DNA of 46,830 nt from Clostridia bacterium. Lineage in GTDB: Bacteria; Bacillota; Clostridia; TANB77; CAG-508. Position numbers and translations under genes: made by a program. Positions within the stretch are counted from its first letter, which is position 1; each line of letters begins with the position of its first letter. Positions 16,945 through 25,016 of the stretch are shown piece by piece. The stretch covers positions 1 to 46,830 of the forward strand of contig JAFXMI010000030.1 of assembly GCA_017530505.1 (NCBI GenBank), given 5' to 3'. Under the pieces are notes generated by a model. It was not told the origin of the DNA. It saw nothing but the letters and a program-made list of their open reading frames with translations, and did not search any database.

Positions 16945-17628
16945 TTAATAATCTTCATAATAATTCATTATCTTTTCCATTGTTCCATCTTCTGATATTC
17001 TATCCCATTCTTCTTTGTAAATAGATTTTGTATATTCTAAATTCAGATACTCTTTTTGAAATTTATCCCTTCTTTGGGTTAATGTCGGATTGTTTGTCCA
17101 AAGATTAAAAACTCCACTACTATTTATTCTTTTGCATATATAATCATAACAGCTTTTAAAATGTTCATCAAAAGTTTTTAAATCAGGATAATTTTTCAAT
17201 GAAGTAGCTAGCTGTCTTTTTGCTAAAATCTGAATATCAAAATCTCTATCAGAATCTGATACACATTCACCATAAAAGTTTCTAGGTCTTTCTTTTTTTG
17301 AGCCTCTGTGATCTTCTACCGCTTCTTTAATTATCTGAATCTTTTCATTATTAAAATATTTTTTAAGTTCTTTATCATTCGATACTATCTTCCCTGATTC
17401 ATATTCATGATTTTCTCTATTTACATTTAATCCTAAATCATGATAGCTTGCTATAACATATGCCATATTCTTATCTAAATTATAATAATCTGCTAATATC
17501 ATCATATTATCAATTACATTATTAATATGTATCATTCCATGTGAATAATATTTATCATACTTTGGAAAAATATTTAATTTTATATAATTTTGCAAATTCA
17601 AGTCTACTGCATCTAATTTGTCATCCAT
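16945..17628 (-). CDS. HD-domain phosphohydrolase
   Basis: About 227 aa. The HD motif set is visible: SHGMIHINNV (first His), SYHDLGLN (His-Asp pair), EDHRGS, and the later SDSDRDFD. This arrangement suggests a metal-dependent phosphohydrolase of small nucleotides. The start is ATG 17628 with AAGGAG; a longer frame to 17658 lacks a site. Cargo between copies C and D. Confidence 0.8.
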   Translation of the reverse strand: MDDKLDAVDLNLQNYIKLNIFPKYDKYYSHGMIHINNVIDNMMILADYYNLDKNMAYVIASYHDLGLNVNRENHEYESGKIVSNDKELKKYFNNEKIQIIKEAVEDHRGSKKERPRNFYGECVSDSDRDFDIQILAKRQLATSLKNYPDLKTFDEHFKSCYDYICKRINSSGVFNLWTNNPTLTQRRDKFQKEYLNLEYTKSIYKEEWDRISEDGTMEKIMNYYEDY

Positions 17629-17698
17629 TATAAATCTCCTTTTTATTGTCTCATTCAACTTATTTTTACTATTCCGTACATATTATAATATTTTTTTA

Positions 17699-17821
17699 TT
17701 AAAAATGTAAAAATCTCATCATCAAAAATCCAGTATTTTCAGTAGTTTTATGGAAATTTCTATAAATTGGTTTGTCGCACTGAATCCTTGTACTTGGCAA
17801 CTTTTCTTTTTTATCTTCCAT
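17699..17821 (-). CDS. Short repeated ORF, copy D (40 aa, longest)
   Basis: ATG at 17821. It begins MEDKKEKLPSTRIQCDKPI and is open through the whole repeat, ending in MMRFLHF, the translated form of the downstream block. It may be the closest to an ancestral complete ORF. The GTGATATAGATG start context differs slightly from the other copies. Confidence 0.45.
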   Translation of the reverse strand: MEDKKEKLPSTRIQCDKPIYRNFHKTTENTGFLMMRFLHF

Positions 17822-17834
17822 CTATATCACTTCT

Positions 17835-19652
17835 TTATTTTTCTAATTCAGCACTTACTAATTCTTTATCATTTATTCCTGTTTCATGATTTATATTTAT
17901 TACCCTGCCATTTTCAATTTCCGTCTCTACAAATTCCAATGCATCGCTTTTACTTTTTAACTGTCTAGCTTTAATTCCAATTCCTTGACTTTGTTTATCA
18001 CATAAAATTATATAATGTTCTAATAAATTTGTTACATCTCTAACCTGTTCAATATTTCTAACTTGGCTAGGATCTGATATATCAACCTCAGAATCTGAAA
18101 TCCATTCTTCAGAAAATTCAAAAATAGGCTCATGACTTATTGAATCTATTGTCAAATTACAAACTGGATTAAATTTAGCAGGATTTATGTAATAAATATA
18201 ATTTGGTTGTCTTAAAATAGCACTTTTTTTTCCTTCTGAATCTTGAGTAACTTCAATATTATCATTTCCATAAATATATATTGATTTTCCTAATCTAATC
18301 ATTCCTGAACTGTTGCGAGCAATGTAAGGGTTATGCCCATCAACTGGGGTAGAAGAAGCAAATACTCCATCAACTCTTTCAGTTTCATAATTATTCGCTC
18401 TATCAATAGACCTTCTTAATACACAACCTTCTAGCTCTTCAGGAGCAATGCTGGTTATGTGTGTAATATCAATATTATTATCAATAAAAATTCTTTTTAT
18501 TGATTGTTTATATTCTGCCATTAATTTAAATATTTCCTTTGCTTCAGCATCTAATTCAATATCATTATTGTCTTTTCCTTGATTTTGACGCCTTCTTGCC
18601 AAAAAATCTAAAGCATTATCTATTGCTTTTCTATTAAAACCTTTTAATCTTTTTGAATAATCATTAGTAATCAACCTTATTTTGTCTTTATACGTATAAT
18701 GTTTGGTTTTTTCTTGCCACTCTTTTATTAATAAATCAATTTCAGGATGTTCAATAATTACTCTACTATATTGTTCACTATGTAATACGTCATTTATTAT
18801 TTGTTCTGATGTTTTTGTTGAGCTTTTCGTATATAATAAATCTAAAAAAATATTAACTTTATCTTCAAGAGAAGGGATTCTATCTCTTGATTCAATTTTT
18901 CCATCTTTATCAAATAATAATCTATATTGTTTTACTTTAGATTCTAATTCTCTAATTCTTGCTATTCTTTCTTTAGATTCATCATCTAATGTTGGTTCTA
19001 TAACAGATGCATCTAGTTTATCTTTTTCTCTTTTTCCTCTACTTTTTGTTAAATATATGTATTCTTTTGACTGTGTTTTAAGTTTTATGCCTTTATAATC
19101 AACAGCATTATTTTCATACATCAAGTCAAATAATTCTTTAGGCATTACTTTTTCGACTCCAATTACCCTGCCTTCTTTTTCATGGTATGAATATGAATGT
19201 GTTATTACTTCATTCCCTTTAATGGAGTATGTAAATATTCCAACTCCAAGTAATTTTTTGCTTTTTATATCAGCATTTAATTCATGATCGATTGCATGAA
19301 ATTGTCCATCAATATCTACAGTATTTCTCGTTTTTATACCACGTCTATCATCAACGCTATATCCTGCTTTCTGTAAAAATTCAATCAAAAAAGGCAACTG
19401 TTCTTCTCTACACATAATGTCTATATCGTCATTTTGTCTATATAAATCTCTATTTGTCTGAATTGCTGCAGAAATACCACCTATAAGATATAAATCTATT
19501 CCATCTATTTTACTAAATATTTTTGATAAAGTATCATATGTTTTTCGATATTCATCATAATTTTGCTTAGAAACATTTGCAATCATAGGAAAATTACTTT
19601 TTCTAAATATTCGATAATATAATTTAATTATTTTATCTTGTATCCTAGACAT
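17835..19652 (-). CDS. Large protein with N-terminal nucleotidyltransferase domain
   Basis: About 605 aa. The N-terminus has YLIGGISAAIQT followed by NDDIDIMC, the GG/S and DxD hallmarks of a minimal nucleotidyltransferase of the aminoglycoside/lincosamide type. The middle is charged and helical; the C-terminal about 200 residues (GMIRLGKSIYIYGND, PNYIYYINPAKFNPV) form an unrecognised domain. Start ATG 19652 with GAGG. It is the largest cargo of the array. It could be a resistance-like or toxin-type nucleotidyltransferase; the substrate is not evident. Confidence 0.65.
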   Translation of the reverse strand: MSRIQDKIIKLYYRIFRKSNFPMIANVSKQNYDEYRKTYDTLSKIFSKIDGIDLYLIGGISAAIQTNRDLYRQNDDIDIMCREEQLPFLIEFLQKAGYSVDDRRGIKTRNTVDIDGQFHAIDHELNADIKSKKLLGVGIFTYSIKGNEVITHSYSYHEKEGRVIGVEKVMPKELFDLMYENNAVDYKGIKLKTQSKEYIYLTKSRGKREKDKLDASVIEPTLDDESKERIARIRELESKVKQYRLLFDKDGKIESRDRIPSLEDKVNIFLDLLYTKSSTKTSEQIINDVLHSEQYSRVIIEHPEIDLLIKEWQEKTKHYTYKDKIRLITNDYSKRLKGFNRKAIDNALDFLARRRQNQGKDNNDIELDAEAKEIFKLMAEYKQSIKRIFIDNNIDITHITSIAPEELEGCVLRRSIDRANNYETERVDGVFASSTPVDGHNPYIARNSSGMIRLGKSIYIYGNDNIEVTQDSEGKKSAILRQPNYIYYINPAKFNPVCNLTIDSISHEPIFEFSEEWISDSEVDISDPSQVRNIEQVRDVTNLLEHYIILCDKQSQGIGIKARQLKSKSDALEFVETEIENGRVININHETGINDKELVSAELEK

Positions 19653-19742
19653 ATCTACTATCCTCAACTATTACAACATTCCAATATTATTTGCTATCTA
19701 CTTTATTTTAAATCTATTTTTTCATCAAATACGAAAAAATCT

Positions 19743-19847
19743 CTATATAAAAAAGCGAGTGTTTTCAATGGTTTTAGAAAACTTTCTATAATTTGTTTTT
19801 TCGCACTGAATCCTTGTACTTGGCAACTTTTCTTTTTTATCTTCCAT
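19743..19847 (-). CDS. Short repeated ORF, copy E (34 aa)
   Basis: ATG at 19847 after GAAAGTGAG. Reads MEDKKEKLPSTRIQCEKTN, then a tail parallel to copy D (KTIENTRFF) with an early stop. It precedes the nucleotidyltransferase gene and is the outermost copy on the dxr side. Confidence 0.45.
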   Translation of the reverse strand: MEDKKEKLPSTRIQCEKTNYRKFSKTIENTRFFI

Positions 19848-19895
19848 ATTACTCACTTTCTTTTTATCTCTTATATTTTTTAACAATTCTTGAAC

Positions 19896-20135
19896 TTAGA
19901 AAACATCATTTTTTCCAATATTTCTTTTTAAGATTTCTATTGCATTATTTTTTCTTTCTATTCCATGCGTACAATAGATATAATCTTTTAATACAAACAC
20001 GTTATATTCATTTTCTTTTATCTTTTTAGCTAAATAAATTAATTTCATATTTTCATTACATTTTTCATAGTACTTTAAAAGCTTTTTTATTTTATATATG
20101 ATTAATAATTTTTTATACAGAAAATCACTTTCCAA
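19896..20135 (-). CDS. Small hypothetical protein
   Basis: Up to 79 aa from TTG; an internal ATG (MKLIYLAKKIKENEYNVF) could be the true start. The C-terminal part (VLKDYIYCTHGIERKNN) looks protein-like, but I do not recognise a family. It sits between dxr and the cassette array and may be a truncated gene marking the island edge. Confidence 0.4.
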   Translation of the reverse strand: MESDFLYKKLLIIYKIKKLLKYYEKCNENMKLIYLAKKIKENEYNVFVLKDYIYCTHGIERKNNAIEILKRNIGKNDVF

Positions 20136-20202
20136 CTATAACAAAATAATACACATGATAAAAAATGTAAGTTTTATAAAATAAATTTATGAATAATTGA
20201 TT

Positions 20203-21342
20203 CTATTTTTTTATTAATTTTTTTGTCTTTTCTTTTACAACTTTATCAAATTCTAATATTTCTTCTATAGAATTTAATTCTATATATTCAAACATATTCA
20301 TGACTTTTTCAATTCCATTTGGTATTTCAGTGTATTTAATCTGTTTATTTAAAAAGCTTTCTACTAAAACTTCATTACTAGCATTTAAAATTACTTGATA
20401 ACAATGTCCCATTTTTATAGATTTATACGCTAAATTTAAACACTTAAATTTTTTAAAATCTGGTTTTTCAAATTTTAAATCCCCTATTTTGAATAAATCC
20501 AATTTTTCTATATTATTACTTAATCTGTTTGGATAATTTAATGCATATGAAATTGGTATTTGCATAGATTTTGGTCCTATATTTGCCATTATTGTACCAT
20601 CCTCAAATTGTACCATTGAATGAACAAGACTTTGTCTATGTACAACAACTTCTATTTGTTCTGGATTAACATCAAAAAGCCATTTTGCTTCTATTACCTC
20701 AAAGCCTTTGTTCATCATTGTAGAAGAATCAATTGTTATTTTTTTCCCCATACTCCATGTTGGATGATTCAATGCATCTTCAACAGTTATATCATCATTT
20801 ATTTCTTTATCAAAAAATGGACCTCCAGAAGCTGTTAAAAGTATTTTGTCTATTCTATTGCTATCTTCTCCATTTAAACATTGCATAATTGCGCTATGCT
20901 CACTATCAATAGTAAGCAATTTAGCTCCATTTTCTTTAGCTGTTTTCATTATTAATTCTCCACCTGCTACTAATACCTCTTTATTAGCTAATGCAACTGT
21001 CTTTCCATTTTTTATCATATTATATGTAGGCTTTAATCCTGCAATCCCTACAAGCGCAGAAATTGAAATATCAAAATCTGTTTTATTAGATATTTCCTCC
21101 ATCCCATATTCACCATAATATACATTTAAATCTTTAAAATGATTTTTTAAAATATCTGCATTTTCTTTATCAATAATATATACATTTTTAGGTTTAAATT
21201 CTTCAATTTGTTCCATTAACTTCTTAATATTTTTACCTGCAACTAGTGTAACCACTTCAAATAAATCCTTATTTTCCCTAATTACATTTAAACTACTCTT
21301 CCCAATTGAACCTGTTGATCCAAAAATTGCTATTTTTTTCAT
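20203..21342 (-). CDS. dxr: 1-deoxy-D-xylulose 5-phosphate reductoisomerase
   Basis: 379 aa; converts DXP to MEP in the non-mevalonate isoprenoid pathway. FGSTGSIGKSSLNVI is the NADPH-binding start, VALANKEVLVAGGELI, DSEHSAIMQCL, LTASGGPF and NHPTWSMGKKITIDSSTMMNKG are the active-site blocks, and VVHRQSLVHSMVQF closes the catalytic domain. Complete length. It has a GGGAG ribosome binding site and lies 16 bp behind the AlkD-like gene, probably in one transcript. Confidence 0.97.
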   Translation of the reverse strand: MKKIAIFGSTGSIGKSSLNVIRENKDLFEVVTLVAGKNIKKLMEQIEEFKPKNVYIIDKENADILKNHFKDLNVYYGEYGMEEISNKTDFDISISALVGIAGLKPTYNMIKNGKTVALANKEVLVAGGELIMKTAKENGAKLLTIDSEHSAIMQCLNGEDSNRIDKILLTASGGPFFDKEINDDITVEDALNHPTWSMGKKITIDSSTMMNKGFEVIEAKWLFDVNPEQIEVVVHRQSLVHSMVQFEDGTIMANIGPKSMQIPISYALNYPNRLSNNIEKLDLFKIGDLKFEKPDFKKFKCLNLAYKSIKMGHCYQVILNASNEVLVESFLNKQIKYTEIPNGIEKVMNMFEYIELNSIEEILEFDKVVKEKTKKLIKK

Positions 21343-21358
21343 ATTTATTCTCCCTCTT

Positions 21359-22108
21359 TCATATTTTTTTTCTAAAACTCTTTAAAAACTCTTTTTCTTC
21401 TTTTGAAACCCTATTTGAGTCATGTATTTTACTAATAGCTTTATTTTGAGTAAATTCATTTAATTTATTTTCTTTAATAAATTCTTTTGTTTCTTTAGGA
21501 AATTTAATGTACATTTCACAAATCAACCATGCCTCAGCCATGTTTATATAGAATTTATTATTCTGTATTTTATTTAAAGTATCAAATATAACATACAAAT
21601 TATCTTGATTTATAAAATGGTTTAAAATCATAACAAGCCCAACTCTTGACATAAATTCTGATTTATTTAAAGCTAATTTAACAGCTTCATCAAAATATTT
21701 TTGTTTATATTTTCTTATAATTTTTATTGAACTGCAAAAACTATCACATAAAGCCCAATTATCTATTTTACTTATATATTTTTTAAAGTACATATAAAAT
21801 AGCTTCTCATCTTTTATATTAGATATTACAAATCCTTGTATAATTACTTCTTCGTAATATTTATATTTTGTATATTTTAAAAAATCTTCTATATCACTTT
21901 TTGAAATTATTTTAGCAATATCACGTAAAATAGGAACCCTAATTCCTATCATTTCATATTTTGAGTTTAAAACTAGTGAACTATGAAATTCTTTATATTT
22001 CATGTCTTGTATGCTTATCAAATAATTTATAAATTTATTATAATCATTCTCATTCCAATTTTTAATTACTTCAAATGGTTGTGTTGATTTTTTTGTATTT
22101 TTAATCAT
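21359..22108 (-). CDS. DNA alkylation repair protein (AlkD-like HEAT-repeat)
   Basis: 249 aa. The sequence has the helical HEAT-like layout of AlkD, with GIRVPILRDIAK, DNWALCDSFCS, MSRVGLVMILNHF and MAEAWLICEMYIKFP in the expected order. AlkD-type enzymes excise cationic alkylated purines. GGAATAAAA precedes the ATG. It is probably the first gene of a two-gene operon with dxr. Confidence 0.88.
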   Translation of the reverse strand: MIKNTKKSTQPFEVIKNWNENDYNKFINYLISIQDMKYKEFHSSLVLNSKYEMIGIRVPILRDIAKIISKSDIEDFLKYTKYKYYEEVIIQGFVISNIKDEKLFYMYFKKYISKIDNWALCDSFCSSIKIIRKYKQKYFDEAVKLALNKSEFMSRVGLVMILNHFINQDNLYVIFDTLNKIQNNKFYINMAEAWLICEMYIKFPKETKEFIKENKLNEFTQNKAISKIHDSNRVSKEEKEFLKSFRKKI

Positions 22109-22257
22109 TTTTATTCCTTAAAATTAACTATATTTTTTAAAAAATTTTATATATATTATTAAAATTATATATTTTATATTTATCAAATTTTTATCATTCT
22201 CATAAATATAATATTTAATTATATTAGTCTTAATTTTATTAATTAATTTATATTTAA

Positions 22258-22380
22258 TTAGCGAGTTAAATCATCTTTCCTATTTCTTGGTTTTAAGTTA
22301 TTAAAATCACCAAAAATACTTAATATTTCATATCCATGCGTTTGCCTAAATTGTTTCGTACTTTGCCTAAGCATTTTCAT
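22258..22380 (-). pseudogene. Possible gene fragment
   Basis: The frame ending at TAA 22258 reads HTDKAIETMKMLRQSTKQ, then FGDFNNLKPRNRKDD, which looks like genuine protein. It remains open upstream to overlap the YgjV-like stop and has no convincing ribosome binding site at its internal ATG (22380). Likely the tail of a lost gene. The 150 bp between it and the AlkD-like gene is plain AT-rich DNA with nothing recognisable. Confidence 0.3.
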
Positions 22381-22444
22381 TGTTTCAATCGCTTTATCAG
22401 TATGGAAAATTCCATCTCCATTTTTATTACTTCTATTTAAATAC

Positions 22445-22981
22445 CTATTTGTTTTTTAATTCCAAACAATATCCTGAAATAGAAGTTACTAATAATATAC
22501 ATTCTACAACTATTCCGGAAATTGATTGTGCATAAATATTAAATACTAACCATAAAACACAAGTTATAATTCCTATAAATTTATATACTTTAATATCCTT
22601 TACCCATACAGAAATTACCCACACTATTGTAGCAAATACAGAAAATAAACTAAGTATCTCTGTATACGTAACAATAGCTAAAAAAACAGCATATAGTAGT
22701 ATTGAGATTAATATTATAATATCTCTTTTTTCTATATGTTCTTTTTTTCCACATTTTTTTTCTTCAATAAAAATAATAATACTAGTAATCACTCCAACTG
22801 TAAGCATCAGCATTCCTTGATACTGTCCTAAAAAATAATATCCAATTCCTAAAAAAATTGTCTGAAAAAAACTTATTATTAGTAAAGTACTTCGTTCTTT
22901 TACATAATAAGTTGTTCCTATTAATATGTAACTAATTATAGAAAAAAGTTGTGATAAAATATATTTAAAAGATAAATCCAT
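22445..22981 (-). CDS. YgjV-family inner membrane protein
   Basis: 178 aa with about six hydrophobic segments, e.g. YILSQLFSIISYILIG, LLIISFFQTIFLGIG, and IITCVLWLVFNIYA. The order and the NIYAQSISGIVVE ending fit the YgjV (Imp-YgjV) family of unknown function. The ATG at 22981 is 6 nt after GGGAG; a longer frame from TTG 23017 lacks a site. Confidence 0.7.
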   Translation of the reverse strand: MDLSFKYILSQLFSIISYILIGTTYYVKERSTLLIISFFQTIFLGIGYYFLGQYQGMLMLTVGVITSIIIFIEEKKCGKKEHIEKRDIIILISILLYAVFLAIVTYTEILSLFSVFATIVWVISVWVKDIKVYKFIGIITCVLWLVFNIYAQSISGIVVECILLVTSISGYCLELKNK

Positions 22982-23112
22982 CTTCATCTCCCATATTTTG
23001 CTTTTTATAAATTCCAAATTTACTTAATACTCTATATCAATTTTATATTTTAATATTTTTTATATGCAAATTAAACCTATCTAAGTTTATAAATACTAGT
23101 GTAATAAATTTC

Positions 23113-23706
23113 TTATTTTTTTATTATAACTTTTCTTAAATTAAAATCGTATTTATCATCTTTTGATAAAATTTCATAAGGATTCTTTTCCCTATAATCT
23201 CTTGTTTCTTCCCATGTCATATTTCTTATATCATTTGATAAATCAATATGTAAAATTCCATTTAAGTGATCATATTCATGACAAAACACTGTTGACTTAA
23301 AGCCTTCAAATATTTCGTGAACTTTATTTGAATTAATATCGTAATACTCTACCTCAACTGAATATGGTCGATCAACAATAGCAACATAATCAAGACAAGA
23401 AGCACATCTTTCTAAAAATCTAGTATGTCCTTTAGCATTTAAAATAACTGGATTTATTATAACTAAACTTTCATCATAATCTGAATTTATGTTTTTATCC
23501 ATACTTGGAGTTGTATTTTTTAGATAAATAATTCTTTTAGGAATTCCAATTTGAACAGAAGCTAAAGCATATACTGAATCATTTTTACAATATTTTTTTA
23601 ATTTATCTATATAGTCTAAATAATTATCTGTAAGGAAATTTACATCCGTTGAACTTTTTCTTAATAGTTCTACATTATTTTCAATTGTAATTCTATTTAT
23701 ATCCAT
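23113..23706 (-). CDS. Peptide deformylase-like protein with altered motifs
   Basis: 197 aa. The HEYDH metal-binding motif 3 is intact. Motif 1 is ALASVQIGIP where typical deformylases have GLAAxQxG, and motif 2 is ASCLDY where EGCLS is usual. A Cys is still available as the third zinc/iron ligand. It is therefore either a divergent active deformylase or a relative acting on another substrate. Start ATG 23706 has AAAGGAG; the upstream TTG extension contains that site and is rejected. Confidence 0.82.
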   Translation of the reverse strand: MDINRITIENNVELLRKSSTDVNFLTDNYLDYIDKLKKYCKNDSVYALASVQIGIPKRIIYLKNTTPSMDKNINSDYDESLVIINPVILNAKGHTRFLERCASCLDYVAIVDRPYSVEVEYYDINSNKVHEIFEGFKSTVFCHEYDHLNGILHIDLSNDIRNMTWEETRDYREKNPYEILSKDDKYDFNLRKVIIKK

Positions 23707-23874
23707 ATTTAGTTTGGTCTCCTTTACCTTCTGCAATACATTATGCAAAAATTTTTATATATTATGGAAATATTAACTTCCTCTTGTATAAAAAGTTGTA
23801 TTAATTATACCATTTTTTAAAATTTTTTTAAATAGTAAGTTCAAAATTTATTTGATGTAATCGTTTTTTACTAA

Positions 23875-23903
23875 TTGACTAATTGTTAAAAATATATTAT
23901 ATT
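23875..23903 (+). promoter_or_regulatory. Promoter of mscL
   Basis: TTGACT (23875-23880) and TATATT (23898-23903) separated by 17 bp, about 35 bp upstream of the mscL ATG. Confidence 0.7.
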
Positions 23904-23937
23904 ATTGGTAGATTTATATATTATGGAGGTTTTTAGT

Positions 23938-24441
23938 ATGAGTTTAATAAAAGAATTTAAAGAATTTGCTAGCAAAGGTAATGTTACAGATATGGCTGTT
24001 GGTGTTGTAATAGGAGGTGCGTTTCAAAAAATAATTTCTTCTTTAGTTGAAGACATTATTACTCCAACTATTTCAATTTTCACTGGAAAAGCTGATTTTA
24101 CTGAACTAACTTTTAATATTAATGGTGCAATTATTAAATATGGTAATTTCTTGACAGCAATTTTAGATTTTCTAATTATTGCCTTATCAATTTTCTTTGC
24201 TTTGAAAGTTATTAATACTTTTAACAAAAGAGCTGAACTACTTGCAAAAGGTGGATTAGATAAGATTACAGACGCAAAATTATTAAAAAAATTAAATAAA
24301 ATGAAGAAAAAAGAAGAAACAGATCCAGAACCTACTGTAAAAGAATGCCCTTATTGTTATTCTGAAATAAATATAAAAGCAACAAGATGTCCTCATTGTA
24401 CTGCAGAACTTGAAAAAATTATTAAAGAAATTTCAAAATAA
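23938..24441 (+). CDS. mscL: Large-conductance mechanosensitive channel with C-terminal zinc ribbon
   Basis: 167 aa. The N-terminal FKEFASKGNVTDMAVGVVIGGAF is the MscL pore helix, followed by the second transmembrane helix (FLTAILDFLIIALSIFFAL). After a charged linker the protein ends in a zinc ribbon, CPYC...CPHC, not present in the classic 130-150 aa channel. The channel opens under hypo-osmotic stress; the ribbon may regulate or tether the cytoplasmic end. The ATG at 23938 with GGAGG is preferred over an upstream GTG/ATG. Confidence 0.94.
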   Translation: MSLIKEFKEFASKGNVTDMAVGVVIGGAFQKIISSLVEDIITPTISIFTGKADFTELTFNINGAIIKYGNFLTAILDFLIIALSIFFALKVINTFNKRAELLAKGGLDKITDAKLLKKLNKMKKKEETDPEPTVKECPYCYSEINIKATRCPHCTAELEKIIKEISK

Positions 24442-24459
24442 GTTAGGGGGCAAAATAGT

Positions 24460-24999
24460 TTGAAACTTAATTCAGATAATCAAATTCTAGCAGAAAATAA
24501 AATCTTAATTTTATATATTTTAAGTAAAGTCGGAAAACCTATTTCACATAACGAACTTTTAGAATTGGTAATATCAATATCTGACATGAATTACTTTTAT
24601 TTTCAGCAATTTTTACTTGATTTAATAGAAGATAATTATGTAATAAAATACAAAAACGAAAATGAGGATATTTATGAACTTACTCCTGATGGGAAAAATG
24701 CTTTAGATTTAACTATTGATATAATTCCAGGAATATTAAAACTTATGGTAGATAGTAGATTTAAAGAAAATTTTAATATTATTAAAGATAAATTTTCAAT
24801 TGTTGCTGAATATACTCCTATAACTGAAACTAATTTTTCTGTAAAATGCAGAATTATTGAAAATAATAATACAATTTTTAATTTAGAAGCATATGCTGGT
24901 TCTAGGGAACAAGCTAAACAAATTGTAAAAAATTGGAAAGAAAATGCTATACATATTTATCCTGAAATACTTCATTCATTAATTGATGAAAGAAACTAA
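24460..24999 (+). CDS. DUF4364 family protein
   Basis: 179 aa from TTG 24460 with AGGGGG 9 nt upstream. LAENKILILYILSKVGKPISHNEL and DMNYFYFQQFLLDLIE followed by LTPDGKNALD form a winged-helix-like N-terminus typical of DUF4364, a family common in Clostridia and suspected to be a DNA-binding regulator. It sits between mscL and a membrane protein, probably co-transcribed. Confidence 0.85.
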   Translation: MKLNSDNQILAENKILILYILSKVGKPISHNELLELVISISDMNYFYFQQFLLDLIEDNYVIKYKNENEDIYELTPDGKNALDLTIDIIPGILKLMVDSRFKENFNIIKDKFSIVAEYTPITETNFSVKCRIIENNNTIFNLEAYAGSREQAKQIVKNWKENAIHIYPEILHSLIDERN

Positions 25000-25016
25000 A
25001 AAGGAGGACTTTTCTT

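Larger units (their letters stand above)
12762..19867 (-). repeat. Cassette-like array: six copies of a repeated leader/ORF element alternating with cargo genes
   Basis: Six related segments (12762-12866, 14406-14474, 15527-15610, 16846-16929, 17699-17821, 19743-19847 on the minus strand, with flanking sequence) lie between unrelated cargo genes. Five share the upstream AAAGTGAG(T)AATATGGAAG start and a leader reading MEDKKEKLPST or a close variant. Five share a downstream block near ATACTGGATTTTT and TTGAGATTTTTACAT. The downstream block is conserved even in copies where an earlier stop places it outside the ORF, so the constraint or origin is at DNA or RNA level. Each cargo has its own ribosome binding site just after the block. 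Confidence 0.75.

Noticed and set aside
12762..19867. The repeated element as a CRISPR array
   Set aside because: Spacing is irregular and kilobase-scale, repeats are longer and divergent, and genes rather than spacers lie between them; no cas genes are present.
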